Shown here: in pieces, positions 9,025 to 16,262 of the stretch
Layout: every line of letters begins with the position of its first letter
Numbering within the stretch: the stretch's first letter is position 1
Assembly (NCBI GenBank): GCA_024226555.1
Contig: JAAELO010000582.1
Coordinates: forward strand, 1 to 44,120
Length of the DNA stretch: 44,120 nt
Direction of reading: 5' to 3'
DNA from: Desulfobacterales bacterium
GTDB taxonomy: Bacteria; Desulfobacterota; Desulfobacteria; Desulfobacterales; JAAELO01
The notes under the pieces: generated by a model
Seen by the model: the letters and a program-made list of their open reading frames with translations, nothing else
Told to the model about the DNA's origin: nothing
The model's database searches: none
Program-made: the position numbers and the translations under genes

Positions 9025-9318
9025 TTATAAATCCGTATCGATATTTCTATTATCCCGATAGTAAGCCAATATAAAAGATGCAATTACAATCATCGAGGAG
9101 ATACTAAAGATAACAATGACAAAAGAGAAAAGATTTCCATCCCCTTTATCCTTAAATATAAAGTGGTTAAATACAGAAAAATTCAGAGCGGCCGCCAGAA
9201 ATATAATTTTGGCTGATAGCAGCATACCAAACAATGAACTTTGTCTGATAACTCCGTAAATACCACATGAAACCATAAAAATGGATAAAACAAGGTATAT
9301 ATGGATCTGGTTATACAA
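9025..9318 (-). CDS. nuoK: NuoK-like subunit lacking both membrane glutamates
   Basis: A 97-residue protein with three membrane helices, the standard NuoK length. YLVLSIFMVSCGIYGVI (8-24) and the LNFSVF region match NuoK well. The two membrane glutamates that are nearly invariant in NuoK are replaced: the MSIE position is Lys37 (LLSAKIIF), and the AAAE position aligns with Ser75. The gene begins with TTG, directly after the nuoJ stop with no gap; GAGGCGA lies about 8 nt upstream and the N-terminus aligns with other NuoK proteins from that point. In canonical complex I these glutamates are part of the central proton path, so their loss is notable. Confidence 0.82.
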   Translation of the reverse strand: MYNQIHIYLVLSIFMVSCGIYGVIRQSSLFGMLLSAKIIFLAAALNFSVFNHFIFKDKGDGNLFSFVIVIFSISSMIVIASFILAYYRDNRNIDTDL

Positions 9319-9804
9319 TTATTCGCCTCGCTTTCTTAAAACAATTACAGATCCTGTAACAGCAATCAATATTGATAGGGCGATTAATTCTAAAAGTAAA
9401 AAATATTTTTCAGTTAACAACTCACCAAATAACTTATAACTGTTCATTTGGTTAATTATTATAAAATCATTTTTTAACAGAATCATAGTCATTACTAAAA
9501 AAAGAATAGTTGCCGATAAAAATCCACAAATTTTTGCAAATCGCTCTTTTGTTTTAATGACTATAACTTGAAAACCACATGCGAATATTCCAAAAGAGAT
9601 TATAAGTACAACAGAAATAGTATGAATAAGAAGTAGAATCAATGCGATAATACCAGCATTAATATAGAACATTATGCCTGTAATTCCTGAAATTACGGCT
9701 ATATATCCAATGCTCATATGGATATGGTTTTTAGAATTTACTACAACAATAGATCCAGCTACTGAAAATAACATATATATAATTATTATAAGGTCATTAT
9801 TCAT
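9319..9804 (-). CDS. nuoJ: NuoJ-like membrane subunit
   Basis: A 161-residue protein with five predicted membrane helices, the normal size and topology of NuoJ. The third helix (NAGIIALILLLIHTISVVLII) occupies the place of the conserved NuoJ helix that usually reads like a-x-x-q-x-LVYVGAI-x-V-LF, but the Tyr-Val-Gly-Ala core is not kept. That core is where the pi-bulge of the coupling mechanism lies in canonical complex I. Identity therefore rests on position between nuoI and nuoK, length and topology more than on motifs. Its ATG overlaps the nuoI stop codon (ATGA). It would sit beside NuoK and NuoH at the base of the membrane arm. Confidence 0.7.
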   Translation of the reverse strand: MNNDLIIIIYMLFSVAGSIVVVNSKNHIHMSIGYIAVISGITGIMFYINAGIIALILLLIHTISVVLIISFGIFACGFQVIVIKTKERFAKICGFLSATILFLVMTMILLKNDFIIINQMNSYKLFGELLTEKYFLLLELIALSILIAVTGSVIVLRKRGE

Positions 9805-10241
9805 AAGGGTTTAGTCCTGAATATTTTTAGGATATCAACAGTTAGTTTATTTTCAAGTAGTTCTGAAGTTTCATATCCACCAGTAAATTCAATAGCATTT
9901 TCATTGCAAATATCTATACATAAGCCGCAATTTGTACAACAAGATATATTATGTTCAAAACTTAAGAGAATAATCTTGCTATGAACTGTCGGAAATTTTT
10001 CAATTTTTATTGCACTGTTTGGACATAATTTTTGACATTCAAGGCAAACAACGCATTGGTGTTTATTTCTATCTTCATTAGGTTTTAGTTTTAAAAAACC
10101 ATACATATCACCATAGTTCTTAACTAAACTCTTTGGATATTGATATGTTTCTACTGTTAAACCAAGATTCCATAATGAATAACTGATATTTTCAAAAAAA
10201 GCCCCTGAGACTTCATATAAATTTTTTATAAAATTTATCAT
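9801..10241 (-). CDS. nuoI: NuoI-like 2x[4Fe-4S] ferredoxin subunit
   Basis: A 146-residue protein of the NuoI/TYKY family. Two CxxCxxCxxxC motifs are complete: Cys63/66/69/73 and Cys102/105/108/112. They would bind clusters N6a and N6b and pass electrons toward NuoB. The proline that normally follows the last cysteine is present in the first motif (CP) but is Asn in the second, and an additional Cys101 sits beside the second motif. Residues 1-45 form an amphipathic membrane-associating arm. It overlaps nuoH and nuoJ by 4 nt each (ATGA). No nuoE, nuoF or nuoG is present in the window, so the electron donor is unknown; a ferredoxin docking here directly, as in other 11-subunit forms, is an inference. 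Confidence 0.9.
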   Translation of the reverse strand: MINFIKNLYEVSGAFFENISYSLWNLGLTVETYQYPKSLVKNYGDMYGFLKLKPNEDRNKHQCVVCLECQKLCPNSAIKIEKFPTVHSKIILLSFEHNISCCTNCGLCIDICNENAIEFTGGYETSELLENKLTVDILKIFRTKPL

Positions 10242-11164
10242 ATCAATAAGAACGTAATTGTGTAATTTAAAATAGAAAGTGGTACTAAAAATTTAAACAA
10301 AAAACCAAATAAATTGTTGAAATTTACAACTGGAATTGAGTTTTTAAATAGTATCATTAAAAACAATAATATATATGTTTTAAAAATGAATATAACTTCT
10401 GCCGGAATAGTAATCATTTTGATAGTGAACTGATGTGCACCGCCAAAATATATAAAAACAATTATAGAGCTGATAACAAATTTCGAAAGGCTTCTCGAAA
10501 GGTCAGAAAAATAAGTTTTAGACCCCTGACTTTCATGTATGCCCTTTAAACCTGGTATATGAATCCTTAAATTTCCAGTTATTACAAGCAAACTTATAAA
10601 ACAAATTATAAAACCAATTGGTTGCTTTAAAATATACCATTGGTGATACTGACTATCTAAAATCACCTTTAAATTGAAGGTCTGTGAGAACTTATAAATA
10701 GCTAAAACAGAGATAATTACTGGTACATAGTATAAAACCTTAATTACAACTTTCATTAAATATGAGTAGGCAATATCTTTTCGGTTTGTAGCCAAGGAAT
10801 TAAGTGTTAGAATTATTTTATCAAATAATAATATTATTAAAATAGCATTTAGATTGATATCAATGCTTAAAAGCCCCATTCTAACCAAATAGAGCTGAAT
10901 TATATTCAGAAGCAAAAGTGTTGATGGAAAAATTAAATAAAGGGGTGTTGAATATAAATGAATAAATTTCTTATCTTTACCAAAATCACGTAGAAATTTA
11001 AAACCTATGTTTCTAAGAAAAATAAATTCATTAATAATACCAAAACGTCTCTCAATTCTTGCAAAAACCTTCAGTTCAAAATATTTAAGAACAAACAAAT
11101 TACCAAATATAAAAATTATGGTTAAAAAAAACATAGATAGATAATATTTTGGATCATATATCAT
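10238..11164 (-). CDS. nuoH: NuoH-like subunit with altered quinone/E-channel residues
   Basis: A 308-residue membrane protein with about eight helices, typical of NuoH. It aligns through YYVP (145-148, the SYEVP position), QPIGF (181-185) and the following loop. Acidic residues that form the quinone-linked E-channel are missing: SYE becomes Tyr146, the glutamate of AETNR becomes Ile195, the aspartate of FDLPE becomes His202, and the following EAE becomes LeuLysGly. The GPNRVGPxGLLQP motif is reduced to FGIINEFIFLRN. Loop polarity and helix count are otherwise normal, and the gene is intact, overlapping its neighbours by ATGA on both sides. It anchors the hydrophilic arm; whether any quinone can enter is doubtful. 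Confidence 0.8.
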   Translation of the reverse strand: MIYDPKYYLSMFFLTIIFIFGNLFVLKYFELKVFARIERRFGIINEFIFLRNIGFKFLRDFGKDKKFIHLYSTPLYLIFPSTLLLLNIIQLYLVRMGLLSIDINLNAILIILLFDKIILTLNSLATNRKDIAYSYLMKVVIKVLYYVPVIISVLAIYKFSQTFNLKVILDSQYHQWYILKQPIGFIICFISLLVITGNLRIHIPGLKGIHESQGSKTYFSDLSRSLSKFVISSIIVFIYFGGAHQFTIKMITIPAEVIFIFKTYILLFLMILFKNSIPVVNFNNLFGFLFKFLVPLSILNYTITFLLI

Positions 11165-12600
11165 TTATCTACCTCTGCCATTGAAAAGCCTAAACTGAAT
11201 AGGTAAAGAGGAAGGTCGCTTAATTTAATGCCTTTTAATTTTTTAAGATAACAAAAACCTGCTATGGAAGGGGTCTCAATTTTAATTTCATATGGAATAA
11301 CACTGTCATTACCTTTTAAATAATAACCCATTCTTCCCCTTGGTGATTCAACAGCAAAATTATAATCTCCATATGGAATTTCAAATGTATTTGTTTCTTC
11401 ATAATATTGACCTGCTTTAATTTTGCTTAAAGCTTTCTCAATAATTCTATAGCTAACAAATATCTCATCAATTTTGAGATTAAATCTACTATATTCGTCT
11501 CCCTTAAGATCTATTGATTGATTATAGTCAAAAAGTCCATATAATCCATAATTGTCCTGTTTTCTTATATCCAGATTCACCCCGGTACTTCTTAACAAAT
11601 GACCAGTCATTCCTGATTTTATAGCATTTTTCTTTGATATAACACAAAAATTCTGTAATTTAGTTTTTATAAAACCATTATCTCTCAACTCATCTAAATC
11701 TTTTAACAGATTTTCAGTTACAGATTTAAAAATAGTATCTAAACCACTTTTAATATCATGCGAAACTCCACCAACTCTATAGTATTCAGTTAATTTTTTT
11801 CCAGCAACAAATTCAATAAGGTCGCTGATTTTTTCACGCATCATTTTAAAAAAAGAACATAAAGCATATAATCCAAGTCCATTTAAAAGCTCAGAAATGT
11901 AATTCAGATTGAAATAAATTCTACTAATTTCGGCTAAAATGATTCTTAAGTATTCGGCTCTTTCAGGTACTCTAACATCCAGTGCTTTTTCAATAACACC
12001 AACAAAACAGTAATTTGAAAAAAAACCAGAATAACTGTCCAGGCGTGAAGATTTTACTATAAATGATTTCCAGTTCGTCGATTTTGCGGAATTCTCTAAA
12101 AATCGTGAGTTATAACCTATATCAGGTATTATGTCTTTTATATATTGGCCACATGTAAGCACATTGAAATAGAAAGGATCTGAACTAAGCAAGTCAAAAT
12201 TATCTGAACTTATAATAAATTCATCTTCTTCTTGTATTAAGAAGTCTTTTATTTCTTCAAATATCAATCCAAATTGTTCATTTACTTCATTTTCATAGAA
12301 TTCAGCATTTGAAAAAACATCGTTAATTGATGGTATTATTATATCTTCAAATAAAACTTCCACTTTAATTTTATGCTTCTTTACAACGCTACTAAAAAAA
12401 TATATTATCTTAAAATTTTCATTATGAATTCCAGTTATAAAGTTTAAACTAAAATCTTTTTGTCTTATTATTTCTGAAAATTCTTTAATTTTAGTATAGT
12501 GAACTTCAAGCATATAATCAAAACCTACTGATGCAAAATTCATTTTCTGAATTTTTGAAACATATTCGAGATCAATTAATTTCTCAAGTTGACTTTTCAT
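11161..12600 (-). CDS. nuoCD: NuoC-NuoD fusion subunit, quinone-site residues replaced
   Basis: A 479-residue fusion of a NuoC-type domain (about 1-125, with AEFYENEVNEQFGL at 99-112 matching ExEVxDxFG) and a NuoD-type domain (about 130-479). NuoD identity is firm from VPERAEYLRIILAEISRI (211-228), YYRVGGVSHDI (273-283) and ESPRGRMGYYL near the C-terminus. The N-terminal GPQHPxxHG loop aligns with residues 133-141 and has no histidine, and the TYLQ tyrosine that hydrogen-bonds quinone aligns with Trp177. The LHRG histidine is Ser165. The CxxC pairs that bind nickel in [NiFe] hydrogenases are also absent, so it is not a hydrogenase large subunit. It overlaps nuoB and nuoH by ATGA. The electron acceptor is therefore unclear. 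Confidence 0.88.
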   Translation of the reverse strand: MKSQLEKLIDLEYVSKIQKMNFASVGFDYMLEVHYTKIKEFSEIIRQKDFSLNFITGIHNENFKIIYFFSSVVKKHKIKVEVLFEDIIIPSINDVFSNAEFYENEVNEQFGLIFEEIKDFLIQEEDEFIISSDNFDLLSSDPFYFNVLTCGQYIKDIIPDIGYNSRFLENSAKSTNWKSFIVKSSRLDSYSGFFSNYCFVGVIEKALDVRVPERAEYLRIILAEISRIYFNLNYISELLNGLGLYALCSFFKMMREKISDLIEFVAGKKLTEYYRVGGVSHDIKSGLDTIFKSVTENLLKDLDELRDNGFIKTKLQNFCVISKKNAIKSGMTGHLLRSTGVNLDIRKQDNYGLYGLFDYNQSIDLKGDEYSRFNLKIDEIFVSYRIIEKALSKIKAGQYYEETNTFEIPYGDYNFAVESPRGRMGYYLKGNDSVIPYEIKIETPSIAGFCYLKKLKGIKLSDLPLYLFSLGFSMAEVDK

Positions 12601-13034
12601 GAGCGCTTAATCAGTTCCTTCAATTTAAGAACTCCGTTTAAAATACCTTCAGGTCTCGGTGGGCAACCAGGAACGTAAATATCTACAGGTATTATCTTAT
12701 TTAACCCTTTTACAATGTCCTCAGAAGTATTATATATTCCACCTGAACATGCACAGTTTCCAACTGCAATAACTCTTTTCGGAGTATTTGCTTTTTCATA
12801 CATATCGGTGATTTTTTCAGCAAATTTGTAATTTATATAGCCACAAATTATGAATAGATCGCAATCTTCCAAACTATCGATTAACCTTATTCCTGTTCTC
12901 TCAATATCATAACGAGCTGTTTTCACAGAATCAAATACAGGTAAGCAGCACCCTGAACCTTTGAAAATTGTATTAATATATTCAGATCTACCGTAATTTA
13001 AAACTCTTTCAAATATTTTTGTTTTAAAAACCAT
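12597..13034 (-). CDS. nuoB: NuoB-like [4Fe-4S] (N2) subunit
   Basis: A 145-residue protein of the NuoB/PSST family. With the start at 13034 the four N2 ligands are present: tandem Cys29-Cys30 (GSGCCLPVF), Cys94 (VGNCACSGG) and Cys124 (VPGCPPRPE). The tandem cysteines are the complex I type, unlike the CxxC seen in [NiFe] hydrogenase small subunits. ATG at 13034 overlaps the nuoA stop (TGATG); a TTG one codon earlier is less likely. The N2 cluster normally hands electrons to quinone at the NuoB-NuoD interface; here NuoD lacks the usual quinone ligands although this half is well kept. The gene overlaps nuoCD by 4 nt. Confidence 0.92.
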   Translation of the reverse strand: MVFKTKIFERVLNYGRSEYINTIFKGSGCCLPVFDSVKTARYDIERTGIRLIDSLEDCDLFIICGYINYKFAEKITDMYEKANTPKRVIAVGNCACSGGIYNTSEDIVKGLNKIIPVDIYVPGCPPRPEGILNGVLKLKELIKRS

Positions 13035-13351
13035 CAATCCCTGCTTTTTAGAACATGAAAGAACGATATGAATATGGTTAACCCAAATAAACCAATAGAA
13101 ATCAATTGTGTGTTTTTTATGCTTTCAATATTTAACATTACACTAACAAATACCGCTATCGATGAAACTAATCCTATCGCTACAAACCCATAAATAACAT
13201 AACTATAATTAAGTATATAATTTTTGTAATTATAACTTTTTTCAGCAACTCCTTTATCACTCTTAACAAGAAACCTTATTAAATAAATGATTAAAACAGA
13301 TGCAATATAAATTATAGTTACGGCAAAGATTTCATAAGAGATTTTAATCAT
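13034..13351 (-). CDS. nuoA: NuoA-position membrane protein, highly divergent
   Basis: A 105-residue protein with three predicted membrane helices (about 7-28, 45-70, 80-98), the length and topology of NuoA, located right before nuoB as in most nuo operons. It does not show the usual NuoA signatures: no YECG in the first loop and no FDVE-x-x-x-x-PWA in the second helix. The first loop is Lys/Tyr/Asn-rich. I chose the ATG at 13351 because it overlaps the upstream stop codon by 8 nt (ATGATTAA) and gives a NuoA-like N-terminus; an upstream start at 13375 would add eight residues. The assignment is by position and topology and could be wrong at the sequence-family level. Confidence 0.6.
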   Translation of the reverse strand: MIKISYEIFAVTIIYIASVLIIYLIRFLVKSDKGVAEKSYNYKNYILNYSYVIYGFVAIGLVSSIAVFVSVMLNIESIKNTQLISIGLFGLTIFISFFHVLKSRD

Positions 13352-13802
13352 TTTCAGTCCCAAAAATTTTACCAAGAAGATCTGTTAGAACCGGGTTTTT
13401 TTGTTCTATTTCAAAAACTCTTTCCAGATTATAAATATTTTCTAAAGTTGGAGCATCTATTATGATTTCGGAATTTCTGCTTATCATCTCAAATATATAT
13501 GAAAGAGAAAGACAACTTAAGTTATCGTAAAGTTCACTTTCATCTCTTTTTCCCCCATCAACTTTTGGATCATAACTGTTCTTGTATTGATATATTTCTG
13601 AATCTGCAGCAAATAAAATCATAGAGTTAATATCACTGAATTTTTCACTTTCAATTTCTTCATCATCATCAGTCATATTGAGCACTTTTATGAAATAGAC
13701 AGCTCCATAATATAATCTTTCTAACCATTCATCACTCAGATTTTGTGGTAATACCTCTGTTGCTCCTTTTGATAGTATCTCTTCAGCAAATTTATTTATC
13801 AT
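13344..13802 (-). CDS. Unknown soluble protein leading the complex I-like cluster
   Basis: A 152-residue acidic, soluble protein with no membrane helix or signal peptide and only one cysteine (Cys97), so no metal cluster. Residues 44-57 are very acidic (DDDEEIESE). I do not recognise a family. The ATG at 13802 is preceded by AGGGCA, 15 nt after rsmE ends, and its stop overlaps the next start, so it is translated with the cluster. It stands where nothing is expected in canonical nuo operons. It might be an assembly factor, a peripheral subunit or a soluble donor-docking protein; nothing in the sequence decides among these. Confidence 0.7.
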   Translation of the reverse strand: MINKFAEEILSKGATEVLPQNLSDEWLERLYYGAVYFIKVLNMTDDDEEIESEKFSDINSMILFAADSEIYQYKNSYDPKVDGGKRDESELYDNLSCLSLSYIFEMISRNSEIIIDAPTLENIYNLERVFEIEQKNPVLTDLLGKIFGTEND

Positions 13803-13817
13803 TATTAGTGCCCTGCC

Positions 13818-14528
13818 CTATCCTATAAATTTCGATAATATATATGGTATTGCTGTTTCTACTTTAAGAACTCTTTCTCCAAATCCAGCAACTTTAAAAC
13901 CAATCTCTTTAAGTTTTTTTATTTCATATTCAATAAATCCACCTTCAGGACCAATTACAATTGTATGTTTCTGATCATTTTTTCTGATTAAATTATCACT
14001 ACCACCTGGATGAGCAACAAATTTTATTGTATCATTTGAAATAATTTCGAGCTCATCTTCCACAAACGGTTTAAAATATTTTTTAATAATTATTTCTGGC
14101 ATTACCGTATCAACAGCTTGTTCCAATCCTAATAAAACTTGTTTATTTATATTCTCAAAACTAATTGCAGGACTTTGCCAGTAACTTTTTTCAACTCGAA
14201 ATGCATTAATTAAAAAAATATTTTTGACACCTATTGAAGTAAGACTCTGAATAATTCTTTTAAATACTTTTGGCCTTGGAAGAGCAAGTACAACATTAAC
14301 AGGTACAGATATTGGAGGTTTTTTTGTTAATTTAACACTCATTTGTATTGAACTTTTCTCAATGATTGTTACTTTTCCATTACCTATATCACCATTTAGA
14401 AGACCAACTTTAAGATTATCTCCGATATTTGGTTTATGGATTTCCTTTATATACTCATATCTTCGATCAGAAATTTTAATTTCATTTCTTTTACAATAAT
14501 CATTTTTAGTAAATATAATCAAATTCAT
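13818..14528 (-). CDS. rsmE: RsmE, 16S rRNA (uracil1498-N3)-methyltransferase
   Basis: A 236-residue SPOUT-class methyltransferase that would methylate U1498 of 16S rRNA using S-adenosylmethionine. Family motifs are visible: an N-terminal PUA-like domain (about 1-70), PRPKVFKRIIQSLTSIGV in the middle, IGPEGGFIEYEI and, near the end, GFGERVLKVETAI, which together form the trefoil-knot SAM pocket. Length is normal. I start it at the ATG at 14528; a TTG at 14540 lies inside the T run of the preceding terminator and is unlikely. It is the first gene of the transcript that continues into the complex I-like cluster, an unusual pairing. Confidence 0.9.
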   Translation of the reverse strand: MNLIIFTKNDYCKRNEIKISDRRYEYIKEIHKPNIGDNLKVGLLNGDIGNGKVTIIEKSSIQMSVKLTKKPPISVPVNVVLALPRPKVFKRIIQSLTSIGVKNIFLINAFRVEKSYWQSPAISFENINKQVLLGLEQAVDTVMPEIIIKKYFKPFVEDELEIISNDTIKFVAHPGGSDNLIRKNDQKHTIVIGPEGGFIEYEIKKLKEIGFKVAGFGERVLKVETAIPYILSKFIG

Positions 14529-14540
14529 TTTTTTTAACAA

Positions 14541-14572
14541 AAAAAAGGCTTAATAAAATTAATTATTAAGCC
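14541..14572 (-). terminator. Intrinsic terminator after ihfA, just before rsmE
   Basis: On the minus strand GGCTTAATAA and TTATTAAGCC (14547-14572) form a hairpin followed by eight T residues. It lies about 20 nt after the IHF-like gene stop and only about 12 nt before the rsmE ATG. It can terminate the ihfA message or act as a leaky attenuator for the operon behind it. The hairpin also has a T-rich sequence on the other side (plus strand). Confidence 0.75.
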
Positions 14573-14593
14573 CTTCTTAATTTTCTTTTTTTT

Positions 14594-14875
14594 TTAATTA
14601 TTTACTTTGTCTCTCAACTTTGATGAGCATTTGAAAGTTACAACCTTTCTTTTATCAAGAATCATCTCTTCATCAGTTGCAGGATTTCGTCCTTTTCTTT
14701 CTTGTTTTTCATTAACACAGAATTTTCCAAATCCACTGATAAGAACATCCTCACCTGATGAGATATTTTCTTTTATAATGTCGAGGAGCTTTTCAACAAC
14801 TCTTGTAGATTCATTTTTACTGTAATTCAATGATTCTTGTATTGCTTCAACAATTTGTATCTTTGTAAGAGCCAT
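14594..14875 (-). CDS. ihfA: IHF/HU-family DNA-binding protein, IHF-alpha-like
   Basis: A 93-residue DNA-bending protein. The N-terminal dimerisation helices (MALTKIQIVEAIQESLNYSK) begin exactly like IHF-alpha. The core has ISGFGKFCV (46-54) and the beta-arm holds KGRNPATDEEM with the intercalating proline, followed by KRKVVTFKCSSKL. Length is standard. MALTK and the arm sequence favour IHF-alpha over HU, but this distinction is not safe outside Proteobacteria. It has its own sigma70-type promoter at 14926-14954 and a terminator behind it, so it is monocistronic. Sigma54 promoters often need IHF to loop DNA, which fits the sigma54 promoter found before glutamine synthetase, though this link is an inference. 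Confidence 0.88.
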   Translation of the reverse strand: MALTKIQIVEAIQESLNYSKNESTRVVEKLLDIIKENISSGEDVLISGFGKFCVNEKQERKGRNPATDEEMILDKRKVVTFKCSSKLRDKVNN

Positions 14876-14925
14876 AAAATTTTATATCCTAATATTTTCT
14901 ATGTGATTATTAATTTTTCATGCAA

Positions 14926-14954
14926 AAAATACGATTTAGTCTAAAATTTGTCAA
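14926..14954 (-). promoter_or_regulatory. Sigma70 promoter of the IHF-like gene
   Basis: On the minus strand TTGACA (14949-14954) is a perfect -35, followed by a 17-nt spacer and TATTTT (14926-14931) as -10. The expected start of transcription is near 14919, giving a leader of about 45 nt before the ATG at 14875. Confidence 0.75.
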
Positions 14955-15141
14955 GAAATTTAGATCTATCAATACTAAAAAAATCAATTTCCCCTTTAAA
15001 AACGAGATTTTAAGGATCATTTACACCCTTTATATTCTTGGTTTTTAATTATTTTTCTAAAAAAATGTCAGATTTGATTTCATATTCAAATAATTTGAAT
15101 CTTTACAATTATTATTAAATAATATAGGTTTTAAAATAATT

Positions 15142-15224
15142 AAGCTAGGGGGGCCCATTAGGGCTGAGAAGGCTGTTTCCGACCCTTTGAACCTGATTCA
15201 GTTAATACTGACGTAGGGAAGCTT
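15142..15224 (+). ncRNA. TPP riboswitch (THI element)
   Basis: The conserved thiamine-pyrophosphate aptamer is nearly intact: P1 from AAGCT (15142-15146) with AGCTT (15220-15224), the P3 hairpin GCCC-ATTA-GGGC (15153-15164), CTGAGA (15164-15169), ACCCTTTGAACCTGAT (15182-15197) and ACGTAGGGAA (15211-15220). It precedes thiS by about 45 nt and should shut the thi operon when TPP is high. A short stretch CAGCCTTTTT (15233-15242) just after it could pair with AAGGCTG (15169-15175) inside the aptamer, which may be the switching element. Confidence 0.95.
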
Positions 15225-15271
15225 CAATATACCAGCCTTTTTACCTCATAAATATTTAGAATGGATAAAAT

Positions 15272-15472
15272 ATGGAAATTATTGTTAATGGTTCTTCAGA
15301 GAACCTGAATAAATCCTGTTCAATTTATGATTACATTACCAACAAAGGTTTAACACCTGAGAAAATTGTAATTGAACATAACTATAATATAATTCCTATG
15401 GACAAATATAAAACTACAATTTTAAATGATAATGATAAAATTGAAGTTTTAAATTTTGTTGGTGGTGGATAG
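15272..15472 (+). CDS. thiS: ThiS, sulfur carrier protein
   Basis: A 66-residue ubiquitin-like sulfur carrier. It starts MEIIVNG, as ThiS proteins do, and ends in GlyGlyGly, providing the C-terminal Gly-Gly that ThiF adenylates and that becomes a thiocarboxylate for thiazole formation by ThiG. The ribosome binding site is weak, which can be normal for a riboswitch-controlled first gene. It is the first gene of the thiamine operon and lies 23 nt before thiG. Confidence 0.95.
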   Translation: MEIIVNGSSENLNKSCSIYDYITNKGLTPEKIVIEHNYNIIPMDKYKTTILNDNDKIEVLNFVGGG

Positions 15473-15494
15473 TAAAAATAATAGAGTATATAAA

Positions 15495-16262
15495 ATGAAT
15501 GATTTTTTAGAAATAGGAAATATTAAGCTGAAAAGCAGACTTTTCACAGGTTCTGGCAAATATTCTGATGACAGTATTATTCCAGATGTTCTTGAAAGCT
15601 CCGGTTCACAGGTTATTACGGTAGCACTTCGAAGGGTTGATTTTAATGCCAATGAAAATGTAATGACCCACATACCTAAAGATACTGTTCTTCTCCCCAA
15701 TACATCGGGAGCAAGAAATTCTGAAGAAGCAATAAGAATTGCCCGATTAGCACGCTCAGCCGGATGTGGTGACTGGATAAAAATTGAAGTAATACCAGAT
15801 AACAGATACCTCATGCCTGATGGTTATGAAACTGTTAAAGCAACTGAAGTTTTAGCAAATGAAGGTTTTATTGTTCTTCCATATATAAATCCTGATCTGA
15901 TTATAGGAAAACAACTTCATTCAGCAGGTGCAGCAGCAGTAATGCCATTGGGTTCACCAATCGGTTCAAACAGAGGTTTTAGAACTGAAGAGATTGTTAG
16001 AATAATGATTGAAGAGATAGATCTTCCAATAATAGTTGATGCTGGAATTGGTAAACCATCTGATGCAACAAAAGCTATGGAAATGGGAGCTGCTGCCTGT
16101 CTCGTAAATACAGCAATTGCTGTAGCTGATAACCCGGTTTTAATGGGCAGGGCATTTGGAAATGCTGTTAAAAGTGGTAGGGATGGTTTTTTGGCTGGTA
16201 TTGGTGCTCAAAATACAAATGCATCTGCATCATCACCCCTTACTGGATTTTTGGATGAATAA
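15495..16262 (+). CDS. thiG: ThiG, thiazole synthase
   Basis: A 255-residue TIM-barrel enzyme that joins deoxyxylulose-5-phosphate, the ThiS thiocarboxylate and dehydroglycine into thiazole phosphate. Family motifs: [13 protein letters not shown] near the start, [17 protein letters not shown] with the Schiff-base lysine, [16 protein letters not shown] (phosphate binding), and [11 protein letters not shown]. The start is the ATG at 15495, which begins MNDFLEIGN; the frame is open farther upstream but that would overlap thiS. Its stop overlaps the thiH start (TAATG). The glycine-derived partner comes from ThiH here rather than ThiO. Confidence 0.96.
   Translation: MNDFLEIGNIKLKSRLFTGSGKYSDDSIIPDVLESSGSQVITVALRRVDFNANENVMTHIPKDTVLLPNTSGARNSEEAIRIARLARSAGCGDWIKIEVIPDNRYLMPDGYETVKATEVLANEGFIVLPYINPDLIIGKQLHSAGAAAVMPLGSPIGSNRGFRTEEIVRIMIEEIDLPIIVDAGIGKPSDATKAMEMGAAACLVNTAIAVADNPVLMGRAFGNAVKSGRDGFLAGIGAQNTNASASSPLTGFLDE

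Noticed and set aside
9021-9083. Longer NuoL with start at 9083
   Set aside because: It would overlap nuoK by 59 nt; the ATG at 9020 comes four bases after the nuoK stop and aligns with the family N-terminus.
2787-13802. A membrane-bound [NiFe] hydrogenase (Ech/Mbh type)
   Set aside because: The NuoD-like domain lacks both CxxC pairs for nickel, and NuoB has the tandem Cys-Cys of complex I rather than CxxC.
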